DNA from: Ligula intestinalis
Lineage: Eukaryota > Platyhelminthes > Cestoda > Diphyllobothriidea > Diphyllobothriidae
Direction: 5' to 3'
DNA: 64,000 nt
Assembly (NCBI GenBank): GCA_036362985.1
Contig: JAYGXS010000002.1
Location: 93,960,250 to 94,024,249 of the forward strand
In this document: positions 32,125 to 43,822 of the stretch, one piece after another
Numbering within the stretch: the first letter of the stretch is position 1
Layout: every line of letters starts with the position of its first letter
Notes under the pieces: generated by a model
Told to the model about the DNA's origin: nothing
Seen by the model: only the letters and a program-made list of their open reading frames with translations
Database searches by the model: none
Position numbers and translations under genes: made by a program

Positions 32125-32385
32125 TTTCAGGTTCTTTTGAAGCTAATTTCTAGTAAACTTAATGAATGCGTACCTGCGCCACCGGTCTTGTCTACTAAAA
32201 GTCAACATAGACTGCGCAGGCCAGTGTACTCCAGTGAAGCATACACAGATGGGCATATCGACCTGGAGGTCGCGTATAATGTTCTCAGGGACAGACTAAA
32301 CACAGGAGAGCGAATCAGATTCGCAGATTTTCCCTCAGCGGACGCAGTTAAGCATGAAAGACAAGCCAAGTTCGCCAGCTTTTAA
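32125..32385 (+). CDS. Possible exon of unknown host gene
   Basis: The frame 32089-32385 has coding-like composition unlike its surroundings: charged and varied residues, e.g. LEVAYNVLRDRLNTGERIRF and a KHERQAKFASF end before TAA. ACACATTTTCAG at 32120-32131 is a good splice acceptor, so a 3'-terminal exon from about 32132 is plausible. I do not recognise the family. No repeat partner in the window. Confidence 0.35.
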   Translation, partial: FQVLLKLISSKLNECVPAPPVLSTKSQHRLRRPVYSSEAYTDGHIDLEVAYNVLRDRLNTGERIRFADFPSADAVKHERQAKFASF

Positions 32386-32389
32386 AGAA

Positions 32390-33290
32390 GAGCTTCGTGG
32401 TTGGCTGATTCTACGCCTAGCATACGCTGGTGGTGGCTAAAAATTAGGTTTTTTTGAATTGATTAAACAGCAGAATTTACTGGATGTTTTATTTTCCCTT
32501 ATTTCATTCACGTAATGCAAAGAGACAAAGCAGCTGATGAGCACTCTCAAAATTTAAAGATCCAATAAATTCTGCTGTTTACGCAACCGTCAAAATTGCA
32601 TCAAGAAGAGGTGTCTTTACTTAGGCTTTTGCACACAGCATGCTCAGACATTCTTTTAAAATAAGACTATGCTGAGACTCATGGCATATTCAAATGTCCT
32701 GAACATTTCCCAAATAATTTTTAAATTTGCTTCCTAAGGTTACTTTCAAGTATCGCTTTGATGCTGTCACGGAAGAACACAGGACAATATCGTAAATTGT
32801 GAAAAGAGCATGTTTACACAAAGGAGAGCCTCAAGGAACCCTTTCAAAGTGATCTGAAATTAAAACTACATTTGCATTTGGCTATGTAGTCTGGGTGTAG
32901 AACGAAACCTCAGTGTAGCATTTTATTTACGCGACGTCGTCTTAAGTTATCTTGAGGGAGCAAACAGCAACGAATCCTCAGTAATCTACGGTTTTCTGAG
33001 ATTACAACAGATATCGGAATGGGGAAGAAGCCGGTGTATTCGCAGAAACAAGGAATGTATTCTTATAAATTTTCGAAATCGTACTTGATACGGCGACTGA
33101 AATAGTCAGATACGGGAATAACCACTCTTGGTCGAGAACCTGTTGTTTATAAGCTGTTGCCCAGCCACAAAAGCGGAACCTTAGAGACTTGAATCGGGTG
33201 ATACATTTTCTGAAGTTTATAGAATCGTCACTGGGCTAGGAGCCCATCCACTGGCAGCTGAGCTCGAGAGATTTGATATCGCCAATGCAA
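32390..33290. other. No supported gene
   Basis: AT-rich, no domain, no repeat partner. Confidence 0.4.
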
Positions 33291-33294
33291 GCAA

Positions 33295-33755
33295 AAATAC
33301 GAGTCCCAGGAAGTAATTGAGATGAAGACAACCCAATCGGTGGGTAAGAACTTTTATTCGACTGACGAATCGACATCCGGCGCGGATTCATGATCAGAGA
33401 CATGAGCACAAAACGGTAACAGAAACGTGTAATACGTGCGCAGGAATTCGCAGTATTTATAGGATGCAGTCATTACTGCAAACATTCAGCGACACTTAAC
33501 GTTACTTGCCTTATTGCACGTGGATAGTTTGCTGGACGGCATGCGGGCTCCGACCTGTTGAACTTTCATCACGCGTGGTGGACTCGGGCGTGATGATTGC
33601 TCGGCCATCTGGTCCTCCGTTGTTGGCGTAGGCTGACGCGGTGACCTGTCCGTGCCCCAGGTGGCGACTTGCTTTGGCCAAATTGAGTCTCAGCACCGAA
33701 TATGGATTGGGCACATCGTTGCACTTGTTTATGGATTGGCTCATCACTCATTGAT
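33295..33755 (-). mobile_element. PLE-A 3' end with end of endonuclease frame
   Basis: Minus strand. 33511-33747 encodes the C-terminus of the PLE-A protein: INKCNDVPNPYSVLRLNLAK, then a linker and a SSTGRSPHAVQQT end. INKCND corresponds to the INRHID-type motif that closes GIY-YIG domains in the other families. About 100 bases of 3' UTR, the hammerhead motif (33361-33403) and the tail follow. The same protein end recurs at 44000-44250. Confidence 0.7.
33361..33403 (-). ncRNA. Decayed hammerhead-like motif, PLE-A
   Basis: Minus strand: TGTCT, CTGATCA, stem II GAATCCG-CGC-CGGATGTC, GATTCGTCAG. Stem II is well kept, but both core boxes carry a mutation (CTGATCA, GATT). Confidence 0.5.
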
Positions 33756-33859
33756 GAAAGTTCACCTGACATCTGATGGAGCTCATCTGTCCTGCTCTGC
33801 CTGGTGTCTCTACAGAGGTTCTGACAGGCCTAGCAGCTGGTAGTATAGACAGGTAGTAT

Positions 33860-33965
33860 TGCCGGCAAAGACAAGGAGGACTAGGATGGCCGTTTCTGGT
33901 TTATTAGCCATCGTCAGCCAGTCATACCCAGACCCAAGTGGTGTCCCACCCGAGCTTAAAACTTG
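33860..33965 (-). repeat. SINE S1, body copy
   Basis: Minus strand: GGGTCTGGGTATGACTGGC, TGACGATGGCTAATAAACC, AGAAACGGCCATCCTAGTCC, ending CTTTGCCGGCAATACTACC. The end differs from 31310 and matches 63225-63330 (TTTGCCGGCAATAATATC), so S1 has two tail types. Confidence 0.6.
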
Positions 33966-34317
33966 CGACCTCTTTGATCAGAGTCAGTTTTGACATCCCC
34001 ATGGCTAGATAAAACCAGCAAAGGAACCCGCGACAGGACCTTATCGGTTTGTGTTTCTTTAGCTTTTCACTTTACTTATAGTTTTTAGATCAAGTGAATG
34101 GAGAATAATCACAGGTAGTTATGTTGCTTTTGAGTAGCACTGTTGTTCTCCATCCTCGAAAAAAGATATACTATACTTTTTTGTTGATTGGCAATCGATG
34201 AGGAAAGTGATGTGATACAAGATTGCTAAGTTTCCCAGGACAAACTGCCCCATGGATGGGTCTTTAGATCACGTCAAATATGAGCAGAGGCCTGCGTTAT
34301 GCACCTATCAGACATAT

Positions 34318-35170
34318 AGGATGTCCAAAATTATTTGCACCTTTTAAAAGTTAGATAATTTCTTTAAAAGTAAATATTTAGCAAACCTTTTGATATTTTC
34401 CTTAATCTCATTGAGTGGCGATTTATTTTTAAAAAAACCTTGCATACAATTTTAACTGTGGAGTACAGCAGTAGAGATACAATAAAAAAACTATACACCT
34501 GCAAAAAAGAGTGCCCGAAAGTCTGATCATGCGAAGCTAAGAAGATAAAAGTCGAGCAATACGCGTGTAGAGTCCTAGACGAAGCGAGTGGACGTTTCTA
34601 AGGCTGGAGTGTTTCTATCAGGAAAATTAAGTATTGGTGGTCACAGTGCAAGCGGACAGGTACCTTCAAAAACCAGAAGAACTTTGGACGACCAAAAATT
34701 TTGTGGAAAGCTGAAAAGACCGTTATTGCAATATCCAAACCAAAGAAACTCGCAAACCAACTGAATGTTAAAGGCATGAAGGGTTCTTTGTCCAATGTGA
34801 ACCAGAATTTGCATGAAAGTTTAGGTGGTCTTGCCAGTCACCGAAGGAAAATGCGTAGAATAACAGAAAAAAAGAATGAAGAACCTTCTGTTGGTTGGTC
34901 AGGAGGTGGGCTGTAGACAAAGGAGAACAAGTCATCTTTTCCGATGAATCGCCGTATGAACTGTTCCATCCGCCAAACACAAGAAATGACGCCTTTTGGC
35001 TCCAAGTCGCAACATGGTTCAGAATGTTAAAGTTTCAAAGTTAAGCCTTACAGTCATGATGCAGGGAACAATGTCCTCTGGGGGTCCCTCTGACCTCCAT
35101 ACTGTACAGCAGGCTCAAGGAGTGAATGGTTAATATTATAGACAGAAAATCCCACAGCAAAACCTCATTA
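34318..35170 (+). pseudogene. Tc1/mariner-family transposase relic
   Basis: The left end GGATGTCCAAAATTATTTGC at 34319 resembles a Tc1 terminal repeat and follows TA. The protein is in pieces: 34670-34910 gives GRPKILWKAEKTVIAI, a helix-turn-helix-linked basic region and a QNLHESLGGL stretch; 34926-35000 gives QVIFSDESPYELFHPPN, the second catalytic block with its aspartate (FSDES); after a frame change, 35050-35120 gives NNVLWGSL and LHTVQQAQGVNG. Several shifts and stops break it, the third catalytic residue is not identifiable, and a right terminal repeat was not found, probably lost or displaced by the PLE-D copy at 35235. Confidence 0.7.
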
Positions 35171-35234
35171 AAAAGTTGGAAAAAGTAATTTGAGTAGGTC
35201 AAAATTTGAGAATAAACTTGCTCCGAACGTGTCC

Positions 35235-35385
35235 AGGATTCAGAAGAAGATGCGACCGCTGGAAAAAGAGTTGTATTTTCCTGAAGTTTTCGAATTCCGT
35301 CAGGAATCCTTAATCATCGATAATGGTAGGTTAGTCTGCGTCATGCGCAGATAGGGGTCAAGCATTGTTTTTATGCGGGATGGAT
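35235..35385 (-). mobile_element. PLE-D 3' end
   Basis: Minus strand: CCCCTATCTGCGCATGACGC, then the hammerhead-like motif (35280-35325), then CCAGCGGTCGCATCTTCTTC. Matches 56785-56965. Non-coding. Confidence 0.6.
35280..35325 (-). ncRNA. Hammerhead-like motif, PLE-D
   Basis: Minus strand: CGATGATTAAGGA, stem II GGATTCC-TGAC-GGAATTC, GAAAACTTCAGG. Stem II pairs; the 5' box is TTAAGGA rather than CTGANGA. Confidence 0.4.
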
Positions 35386-35399
35386 CCGCAGCTCATACA

Positions 35400-36105
35400 G
35401 TTCTGGTGATCCAAAGATTGCTGTCACAGACAATTCCACATTTCTGAAGGAAAGTTACAGTATGGCAAGTCCTGCATGCAACTTTCATGACGAAATTTAA
35501 CTTGGCAGTTTAGCGTAAATCTGGACAGGTTATTTTGATCAACTGAATGGATTACGTAATTAGAAAGACTTTGGTTTGGAAAACTACAACCTTATTTAAA
35601 ATTATGGAGCGAAATAGGCACTGCTTTCGGCAAAGCCATAAGAAGGTTTTTATCGAACAAATTTCCTATGCTATAAGGTACGACAGAACCAAAATGTTTG
35701 CTAATATGCATTGTGCTGTGGAATGATTCCAGCATTGGAAAATTTTGCGCGAAATTCATCAAATGGAATATACCAAATACAGTAACAAAGAGTTTCGTCA
35801 GAAATTTTGTTTAACCGCAGAGCTGGCTCTGCGCATAAACAAAATTTGCCACATTTGTTACCGTGAGGGTGATGCAACGGAGGCCATATTAAATGTAAGT
35901 CAGGAAGGAATATGCTTATTCGTAAACTACATGTTCCACTTACATGTTATTTAGAAACGGGAGAGGCAGAAGAATGATAAGCATTTCAAAAATGGTTAGC
36001 TGTGGCCTGTTTTTTTGCATTCGCAAGCTTATAACGGATCGTGAAATTAGTCCCCTTCAGCGGAAAATATTCCTTTATGAAGATAAAATTATGTTCTTTC
36101 ATCTT
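35400..36105 (+). other. Unknown; possible coding relic at 35745-35954
   Basis: A 69-codon frame, MREIHQMEYTKYSNKEFRQK onward, has plausible coding composition with CHICYREGD, but I recognise no family and see no splice signals. It lies just upstream of R5b and could be part of that old repeat. Confidence 0.25.
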
Positions 36106-36109
36106 CAGT

Positions 36110-36300
36110 CAAATTTAATCGTTTTTCTTCAAGTAGCTTAAAGAAATAGTCAAAAGTCTCCAATTTCACTGTGACATTACTTTGAAAGAAGTTAATATAC
36201 ACAAAAGTTTTTCAATTAAATATCTAATAAAAACACTTTTTAAAGAGGCAACCTAGTATGGAAGATTTTTTATTGATCTTAGGAATAACAATATGCGTTG
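36110..36300 (+). repeat. Repeat R5b, copy 2
   Basis: Partner of 2640-2835 (AAATATCTAATAAAAACACT, AGAGGCAACCTAGTATGG, TTTTTTATTGATCTTAGG). Confidence 0.5.
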
Positions 36301-36466
36301 TATGTAGTGGCTGCCGCCTGTCCCATGTTTGCCCTTTCCGGTAGTGGCCTCAATTGGTCTCGAGCTCAAGGTCGTTGTGTTCGCCAGACTTACTAGCACG
36401 CCTGACATGGACCACCCAACACGCCGTCCAATCAACCACAGGCCGACCTAACCAATTAATGCGCGC

Positions 36467-36497
36467 TCTCTCTCTCTCACTCTCTCTCTCTCTGTCT
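36467..36497 (+). repeat. (CT)n microsatellite
   Basis: About 15 CT units with one CAC interruption. Confidence 0.8.
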
Positions 36498-36499
36498 AC

Positions 36500-37775
36500 T
36501 GTCATGATTACCACTAAAACCACACTTGGAACCCGGTCAATCTCCTGAGCAGACGTGTCTCCCAAGTCAGACTTCTTCCATCTATTCTCCTTTCCCTTGT
36601 GTACGCAATACACTCTTCCATCTAATCTGGCCTTCATTGACTTCTTCTGCACTAAGTTACCATGCTCTGAAGATTGCAGTTGCCGGGTTTGACTCACTTA
36701 ACCCCCTGCGATAGCTACCTAGCAAACATTTTGTATGCCCGACAATGTGGTTTGCTGTTTTGAAGCATTTTCAAATTTGACTTACATGGCCATCTTCCTA
36801 AGGACTAATATCCAAAAGCTCGTTTTTTCGGTAAATGCTGTTTACTTTTATCTTATTTTAAAGGTTTACACGTGAACGTCGGAAAAGAGCGCAATTGATC
36901 AACTTATCAATGAAGACACTGAAAACGAGCTAAATAATGACGGGCTTTACTCCATTATATTATTTATCCACCAATGGTAATGCATACAAAATATTTTGAC
37001 TAAAGAAAAGTTCTTTTATACAAAGAAAGTGATTGCTTTAATTTTTATACTTAACAAAATATTGTAATGTATTGTTCTAATTCATAGCTATTTTTCCGTC
37101 TCCAGAACCTGGGGATTATCAAGAAAATTTTATTTTTCTTAACAAACACTTAGTGCTTCAGATAGTTTTTTTAAGAACTTAGTATGCCTAATGCTTCTCA
37201 TTATTATTTCTAAGTTTTCGTAAATCCGTTCTTGCTGATATGGGAGAAAAAATCAAACATTTACAGACTTACGCATGTTGCTTGCAGCATTCACCATACT
37301 GGATGAGACAAGCAGAAGTCCTGGCGTGCATCCATTTGAAAATCTTTCGCCAGTTCTTGGTAATAAGATGGCGACAACTCGTCTTCTCCTTCTTTGCTTG
37401 CTGGATTAGAAAGATCCCTGCTGGACGCACGGAGAAAGGAAAAAGCTGTCCTAATGTCAGAGAAAAAATTACTGCGAAATAAATTGTGAAATATATTACT
37501 TTAGAAACTGTGAATATGTTACTAGGGTGCAAGAAATTTTGCGACCAACCTTAGTAACTGAGGATTTTGCTAAAATATCCCAGAAAATCCACAAATAATA
37601 ACATGTTAGCCCTCTACCGGCTAATTAGACCACATGCGTTGCAGGTTTGAGAATCCACCTTTACAAAGAACTTTTAAAGATTTTCCCACAAGGAACAGCG
37701 ATAGCAAGAATAATAAATAGACACAATAAAAGTATACGCTTATTTCAAAGTGATTAAAAGTCTAAGTAATTCCCA
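36500..37775. other. No supported gene
   Basis: Overlapping frames at 37240-37530 have no domain. A 25-bp block at 37275 (CATGTTGCTTGCAGCATTC) recurs at 10804, downstream of S1. Confidence 0.4.
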
Positions 37776-37779
37776 GCTT

Positions 37780-38060
37780 CATCCGCTTGGAACATTTCAG
37801 ACACTCAGGTAAATTACCTGACATAAAATATGAGTATGCTGAAGATCGTCAAGTGTAAGCATAAAGGGAGCATGCAGGCTATAGAGGCAATTTGTACAGT
37901 CAATTAGCATACCAGGGCTGCATGATGCCTAGGCAAAACTCCCGTACTAAAGTGAAGGTCAAACATGGCATCCTTTTTAGGCACGTTTGCATTTTTTTTC
38001 CTATTTAGGTGTTTACCTCTGGTACCTGAACTCGTCTAGTATGCATTGATGACAGTCGTA
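37780..38060 (+). repeat. Repeat complex R3, unit a, copy 1
   Basis: Matches 40385-40660: CAGGTAAATTACCTG, GATGAT..GAAGA-type blocks, CTCCCGTACT..GTGAAGGTCAAAC and TTTTTTTCCT. The CAGGTAAATTACCTG block is itself palindromic. No coding sequence. Confidence 0.55.
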
Positions 38061-38824
38061 TCTGCCTCGCGGACGTGCATTCTCGCTTGATGTCTTACAA
38101 ATCAACCCGGATGAAAGCTTGGGACGCGTGTAAGCTCATTTATTTTTAATTATTTGATTATAGCCTAGTTCTCCTAACAGCAGCAGCAGTAAAATTGCTT
38201 TATTATCTACACATGATTTCGATCTACCTTACCTTAAACTCTAATTGGCTGTAACTGCATTACCCAGTTTACACACTAATGTACCCCTTAATTCATGCAG
38301 TCGAGTCTCTTAGTTCAGACTTGCTTGGCTTTGATAATGTAGTCATGTCCTCAAAACCTAGTTATAGCTCTTTAGCCTATTGCAGTCTCAGCAACACTGT
38401 TGCCCTCTTTTACCGGTACTTGTAGCCCACCTATTTAGAAAGATGATGGTCTGACCTCTGACAAATGGTAGCGTCAGAGCTAGCACAAGTTCTACTGCAC
38501 TTAGTGATGACATTGTGGAAATATGAGCCCAGAGTTGACTTTAACCACTACTCTACAAACGCTGTATTATTGTCCAAATGCTAATCACTATGACATCCCA
38601 CTGATAGGGAGTGCATACTGGGTGCGACTCCTTAAAAAGCATACACAGGCAGTACTAATAGTATACAAAGTACTGGTCTTAGTAAGCACGATTACTTAGT
38701 GCGTACAGCTCCATGGATAGAGATGAGAGTGCGGAAACCATGACAAACGCAGCTTTGCTCATGACCCCAAGCATGTACTTAGCCGAAATAGCTAAACCCA
38801 GATTCACACTCCTTGTTGAGACCA

Positions 38825-38945
38825 AGAGGATATGAGCCCTAGTGTTGGCTAAATCAGCGTCACCTCTGATAAATGGTGGCGTCAGTGCCAGTGGGGGATA
38901 TGAGCCCGATGTTGACTTTAATCAGCGTCACTTCTGACTTACAAA
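38825..38945 (+). repeat. Two-unit tandem repeat, about 60 bp
   Basis: GATATGAGCCCTAGTGTTGG..AATCAGCGTCACCTCTGA is repeated as GATATGAGCCCGATGTTGAC..AATCAGCGTCACTTCTGA. A third, weaker unit sits at 38520-38550. Confidence 0.6.
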
Positions 38946-38949
38946 TCAG

Positions 38950-39400
38950 TCAGTACTAGTACTAACAAGTAATATCACTAAGCTACACCCTAGAAAGTAG
39001 TATTAGAAGTTAGCAGTACCAGTCCTAGTTTAATTAAGTATGGCCAGATACCTACTATAGGTGAGTGAGGATAGATAGCACAGTAGTACCCGCGAAAAGT
39101 CTACTGTCACTTAAGACTATGCTAGGCGGTGTATTGGCTTGCATTTGATACAACAGCCCACGCCGGACCCCGTTTAGTCTTCGAGACTCCGGGAGAAGGT
39201 GAAGAGTGCGGAGCCGCTAACTACGTCCTCTATCATTTTAAACTAAAGCCTGAGACCGTCACCTTCTGTACCAACCTGTTGGTGCACTTGGTTGACTTCA
39301 TCGAAATCGATGGTCAGACACACAGTATGCATTAAATGCACACTTTTGTTTGCGGACACAAACTTCCGCGTATTACGTGCTATCGCAACAACGTGACTTC
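38950..39400. other. No supported gene
   Basis: A 68-codon frame at 39129-39335 shows no domain. No further repeat identified. Confidence 0.35.
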
Positions 39401-39404
39401 TTGG

Positions 39405-39690
39405 TCCTGACAGCTGACTGATTGAAACGTGCGCATGAAAATGTCCTAAAAGCGACCTTCCCCTTTTGAGTGTTCACTCAGTACATATGAGTAACGTCGG
39501 GGTCACCAATTTATAGTGGCTTAAAGGGGTCTAAAGCCTACAAAACGTATCAAACCTGTTAGAAATAGTGTAGCGCAAATCCTGAAAAGTAGAATCTTAA
39601 GAACTTATAAATATGTTAAGAGAGAAAGTTTAATGAAAACAAAAAATGGTTGCACGGAAAAAGGCGATACAGACTCACAACGATCCCCAC
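39405..39690 (+). repeat. R3, units b and c, copy 1
   Basis: 39410-39480 (GCTGACTGATTGAAACG, GTCCTAAAAGCGACC) matches 40735-40810. 39525-39690 (GGCTTAAAGGGGTCTAAAGC, CTACAAAACGTAT) matches 41130-41290. Confidence 0.55.
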
Positions 39691-40224
39691 TGTTCTCTTC
39701 AGCACTAGCTGCAAAAACAACTTGCGTTCAAGAAGCAATTGATCAGAGTTACCAACCGGGATTGCTCGTCCAACTACGCGACGAGTGCTATACTCGTTGA
39801 GTGAGTGCTTAAAAAGGAAAGGTGCCTTTTACAACCCTTTCAAGCGCATGTTCCACTCAACCAGCAGTCAGGACCAAGAAAACACCTTGTTGTTATAATA
39901 CTTTACACAAATTCGCAAATATTTACGGAAGAAGTATATCTACAAACAAAAGTGTACAAGTAACGCATATTAACAAAATACAGTAAGCAGACGTCCACAC
40001 CTTAAAGGGAAAAAGTCAACCTGCTTTCACAAAATATTTAATGAGACTTATTAGCCGTCAACATTCGGCTGTACCGCATCCCAGGTTTGCAACCTCTGAA
40101 ACTCGAGCCAACATTCTTTCGATAAAAAGACCAACGGTCTAAAAACTTCAGCCGCGGGCTCATTGTCTGTCGGTGGGAGATAGGGTATCCAAAAAATGAT
40201 AGAGGGACGCTCACCAATAGCGTT

Positions 40225-40810
40225 ACGCCGCATGTGCGTCCCGTTGTGCCTTGAAGCTCCATCTAGAGCCCCCGTTAGACAGTCGCATTGAAACCAGCAT
40301 AATATGGCTGATGAGAAGCATCTTCAACGCGAAAATCGAGTTCTTTCCACCCGTCGTTTACCAAAAGTCTCAAAAATGAGTTAATTCACAGGTTCATCCA
40401 CTCAGCACACCCAGGTAAATTACCTGCAATAAAACACGACGATGTTGAAGACCATCACGTGTAAAAACAAAGTGCTCATGCGGCCTATAACCGAGTCAAT
40501 TTGCAAAGTAAATTAGCACACCTAGGCTGAATGATGTCTTAAGAAACACTCCCGTACTGTGCGAAGGTCAAACCCGTGAAATACAGCCTGCGCTGTAGGG
40601 CCGTGCAGTGTTTTTTTCCTTTTGAGGTGCGTACTGATGCTACTTGAATTTGTTTCGATACATAAAATTTACACTTCCTCAGTAAACCTCGACAAACGTG
40701 TGTGTAACATGCTTTCACAGCAAGGTGTCTTCTTGGTCCAGACAGCTGACTGATTGGAAAATGTGCTTGGTGAAAAGGTCCTAAAAGCGACCACTCCTTT
40801 GCAAGCACTC
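40225..40810 (+). repeat. R3, units d, a and b
   Basis: 40230-40390 (TTGTGCCTTGAAGCTCCAT, ACCAGCATAATATGGCTGAT) recurs at 41283-41445. It is followed by unit a (40385-40660) and unit b (40735-40810). The order differs from the first copy, suggesting rearrangement of one larger element. Confidence 0.5.
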
Positions 40811-40927
40811 GCTCAACGCTTATATCAATCTTCGCGTGGTTGGACGAGCAAGCCCGGTTAACAAGTCTGGCCCAATCCCTCTTCAGTGCAATCGTTTCTG
40901 CGGCTAAGGCTGAGGAGAAAAATAGGG

Positions 40928-41290
40928 ATTTTTATGAGTCTCTATAGCTTTTTGCATGCTAACCTTTTTACGGTTTTATTCACTTTTACCTACTACCATA
41001 GTTAGTAGTAGGTATGGTTTTACTATTTAGGATTTGTGTTACACTATTTTTCATGCGTTTTATACGTTTTGTAGGCTTTAGACCCACTTAAAGTACGACA
41101 ACTTGGTAATCCGACCTGAACAAATTAGATGGCTTAAAGGGGTCATAACCCTACAAAACGTATAAAACGCATTAGAAGTAGTGTACGCAAATCCTTAGTA
41201 GTAGAACCATACTAACTACTAACTATGGTAGTAAGTCAAAGTGAATAAAAATTTAAAAAGTTTAGCGTCGAAAAAGCGATAAAGACTCAT
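40928..41290. repeat. R3 foldback, about 160-bp inverted arms
   Basis: 40928-41093 is the reverse complement of 41130-41290 with a loop of about 37 bases. Shared blocks: CTACAAAACGTATAAAACGC, GTAGTGTA.CGCAAATCCT, ACTACTAACTATGGTAGTA, CAAAGTGAATAAAA. AT-rich and non-coding. The same single arm occurs at 39525-39690, so the foldback arose by inverted duplication of one R3 unit. Confidence 0.6.
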
Positions 41291-41714
41291 TGTGCCTTGA
41301 AGCTTCATTGAGGACCCAGTAGACACTCGCACGGCAACCAGCATAATATCGCTGATGAGAGGCATCCTTAACGCGGTCATCAAGTGTTCTCCACTATAGT
41401 TTACGAAAATTCTCAAACAGTTAGAGCACTTAGAGTTCGCTTCAGCACTAGCCTTACTTACATGAACCACTAGGCATTAGGTTTAGACTCTAAAATGGTG
41501 TATAGTTTCTGGTAAAGGGATCGAATAACGACAAAGAACATGTACAGAGTCGAGACAGTTGTTTTCCCGAAATTAAATGTCATTCTAGAGGAGGGTTACT
41601 TGCATGCTCCACCTAGAATAGTTCATCCATCCATACTAAATTAATTTCATTCCGTGATTAGCTATCATACTGACAGCACAGAAACGAGGTAGACGACAGT
41701 TTAATCGTCACTTT

Positions 41715-42155
41715 CGACGATGTCCACCACGGGCATCAAGAAGCTGAAACAACGCGGTGACTTCGACTGGATTACAGTGCCATAAGACTCACCGGATCTA
41801 TCCTACTCTCTTGCCACTCCAAAACCTGAACCTGATGCCACGAAACAAGTCAAAAAACCGGAGATGGGGAAGAGCACAGGCAGTGAGCGCGACAAATACT
41901 AAAAACGCGTAACAACAGCACGCAGTAGGCCATTCCACGCAATAAGACACATGGGCCTACTGCGGTGTCCAAGTTATCCAGTGGGTTGGCAAACCTCTCA
42001 GCCACGGCATTTAGCGCGCAACGTGATAGCTTCAAGCGCGTAAGATTGTTTCTGATGAGAAAAAATGCACTGAGAGTCGAATTAACTCTCTTCTCCACCG
42101 CCAGCAGCAGGCTACAGCTTTTCTGATCGCTCGCCTGAGGGAGGATGGGCAAGAA
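41715..42155 (+). repeat. Interspersed repeat R1, copy 3 (shortened)
   Basis: Begins ACGATGTCCACCACGGGC, has ACCGGAGATGGGGAAGA and CTGCGGTGTCCAAGTTATCC, and ends near the GGATGGGC block. The AAGAAGGAGCC central part is deleted. Confidence 0.6.
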
Positions 42156-42159
42156 CTAG

Positions 42160-43655
42160 GTACAATCCCACTTACATGCGTTTACCGGATCTTATGCCAC
42201 TGCATGATGTAGCTGGGTCCCTCCTGCATTCCCCTTTTGTCTGCTCATCCTGTCCTCCTTAATTTCCGAGGAAATTAACGCGCGAACTCGGCATAAATAC
42301 TTTGGAACAAACGCTTTTGAGGGTCCACCCATCCCTGCGTTTTCCTTTAGCCAACGAACTTCTCATCTTACGTGTAGCGATTCTCACGTCCGTGTTCCCG
42401 ATCGGTGTCAGCTTGCACAATACACCTAACGTTCCCACCCTTTCCTCCTGTTAACATTATTTTCCGAACTGTGTCCTCCTTGGAGGGGGAGTATTGTAGT
42501 GACATTTAACAGCTTTTTGTTTTCCACAGTTAAATAAGCTTTGTAAGAACGTTTCCACAACTTTTAATAAGATATTAGATAAGCACGTTGCTTTTATTGG
42601 CAAAGGTCTTTGTTCTGATTTCCTATTTTTTAACTATTGGAATAGTTCTACCTTAGATGCCCGGATAGAAAACATCGTACCCCACTCTTAAGCCTAACTC
42701 TAACTTGAACCGAAACCTACCCTTAACCTTCTACTCAACCCTAACGCAAACTTAAACTACAAATATTATCTTCATGGAAATTGGCACTAGAAACACTAGA
42801 ATGGGGAATTCCTGTACGCATTACATGTCCTTTTCTATGCAGCTGAAACCCTCCAAAGCTATGGTTTAAATAATAGCTAAGCCAACCCTCAAATACTCTC
42901 TATGCTGGTCGACCAAAATTGGCCGTTGTATGTGTGACTGCATTTGTTGCATGACTGACCAGAATACGATTGGTATTCAGGTGATGTCTCGAAAGTATGT
43001 TTGAGAGCGCATGAACTGTGTCTGGGTCTCGAAGCTGCGCTGCGTTGAGCATAATATACGCCAAGTTCCAGCTACTAAAGTTGTTAATTGTTTATCATAC
43101 TAGCGGTACAGATACGCACTTAAAGGCCGGACACACATGTTTCACCGATTCTTTACGGCTGAATGACGCAGCTACGAGAGATTTGGCTCGTCACTGTGTC
43201 CATCAACGTTCTTCCTGGGTTTTCGGTCATCCAAATTCGAACATTCATCCAACCTTCTTTCATTAACCGCAGAAGTGTTGCGCGAAATTGGAGTAAATAG
43301 TACAGGACAAACCTTCTTAGGCTCCATCTGAAAGTTGATATGGATAATTGAGCCGAAATGCACCAGCCACTGCGAATTACCCACGGAATATTCATAAGTT
43401 GCCAACAGGCAGTATAAGCCAGTAGTATACACTATTAACCACACTACTGGCAATTTTTTCTTCTACGATTGCTTAACTAGAAGGGTATTTTCATATCCTC
43501 CCCAAGAACTGACAGAACATTTTTTCGACCAATAGATTCGGGAAAAAGCTAATCACCTTCGGTGGTTCGCATTACTTCTAAATTTGATCGGTAGATCAAC
43601 ATCGCTGTTCACCATGCGTATCCCCTGTTAACAAACCTGCGTTAAAGTTACGAAA
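42160..43655. other. No supported gene
   Basis: A C-rich patch at 42200-42490 with CATAAATACTTTGG could be LTR-like, without defined ends. A CCCTAACTCTAAC-like telomere-resembling stretch at 42690-42750 is degenerate. No domains. Confidence 0.35.
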
Positions 43656-43777
43656 ATTCCCATCAGAGAATTCAGGAGAGTAGGCTTTCGACAAAGCTCC
43701 AATGCAAGCGAACATGCGTGTCCCAGGAAGCAATCGAGAAAAAAAAAGACTCGATCGTTGGAACAATATGTTTATTC

Positions 43778-43822
43778 GCCTGACGTGTCGACATCCGTCG
43801 CGGATTCATCATCAGAGACAGG
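43778..43822 (-). ncRNA. Hammerhead-like motif, PLE-A, core mutated
   Basis: Minus strand: TGTCT, CTGATGA, stem II GAATCCG-CGA-CGGATGTC, GACACGTC, AGGCG. GAAA has become GACA; all else is intact, including stem I TGTCT against AGGCG (with G-U pairs). Confidence 0.6.

Noticed and set aside
42690..42750. Telomeric repeat tract
   Set aside because: CCTAACYCTAAC-like words are degenerate and never form a regular hexamer array.
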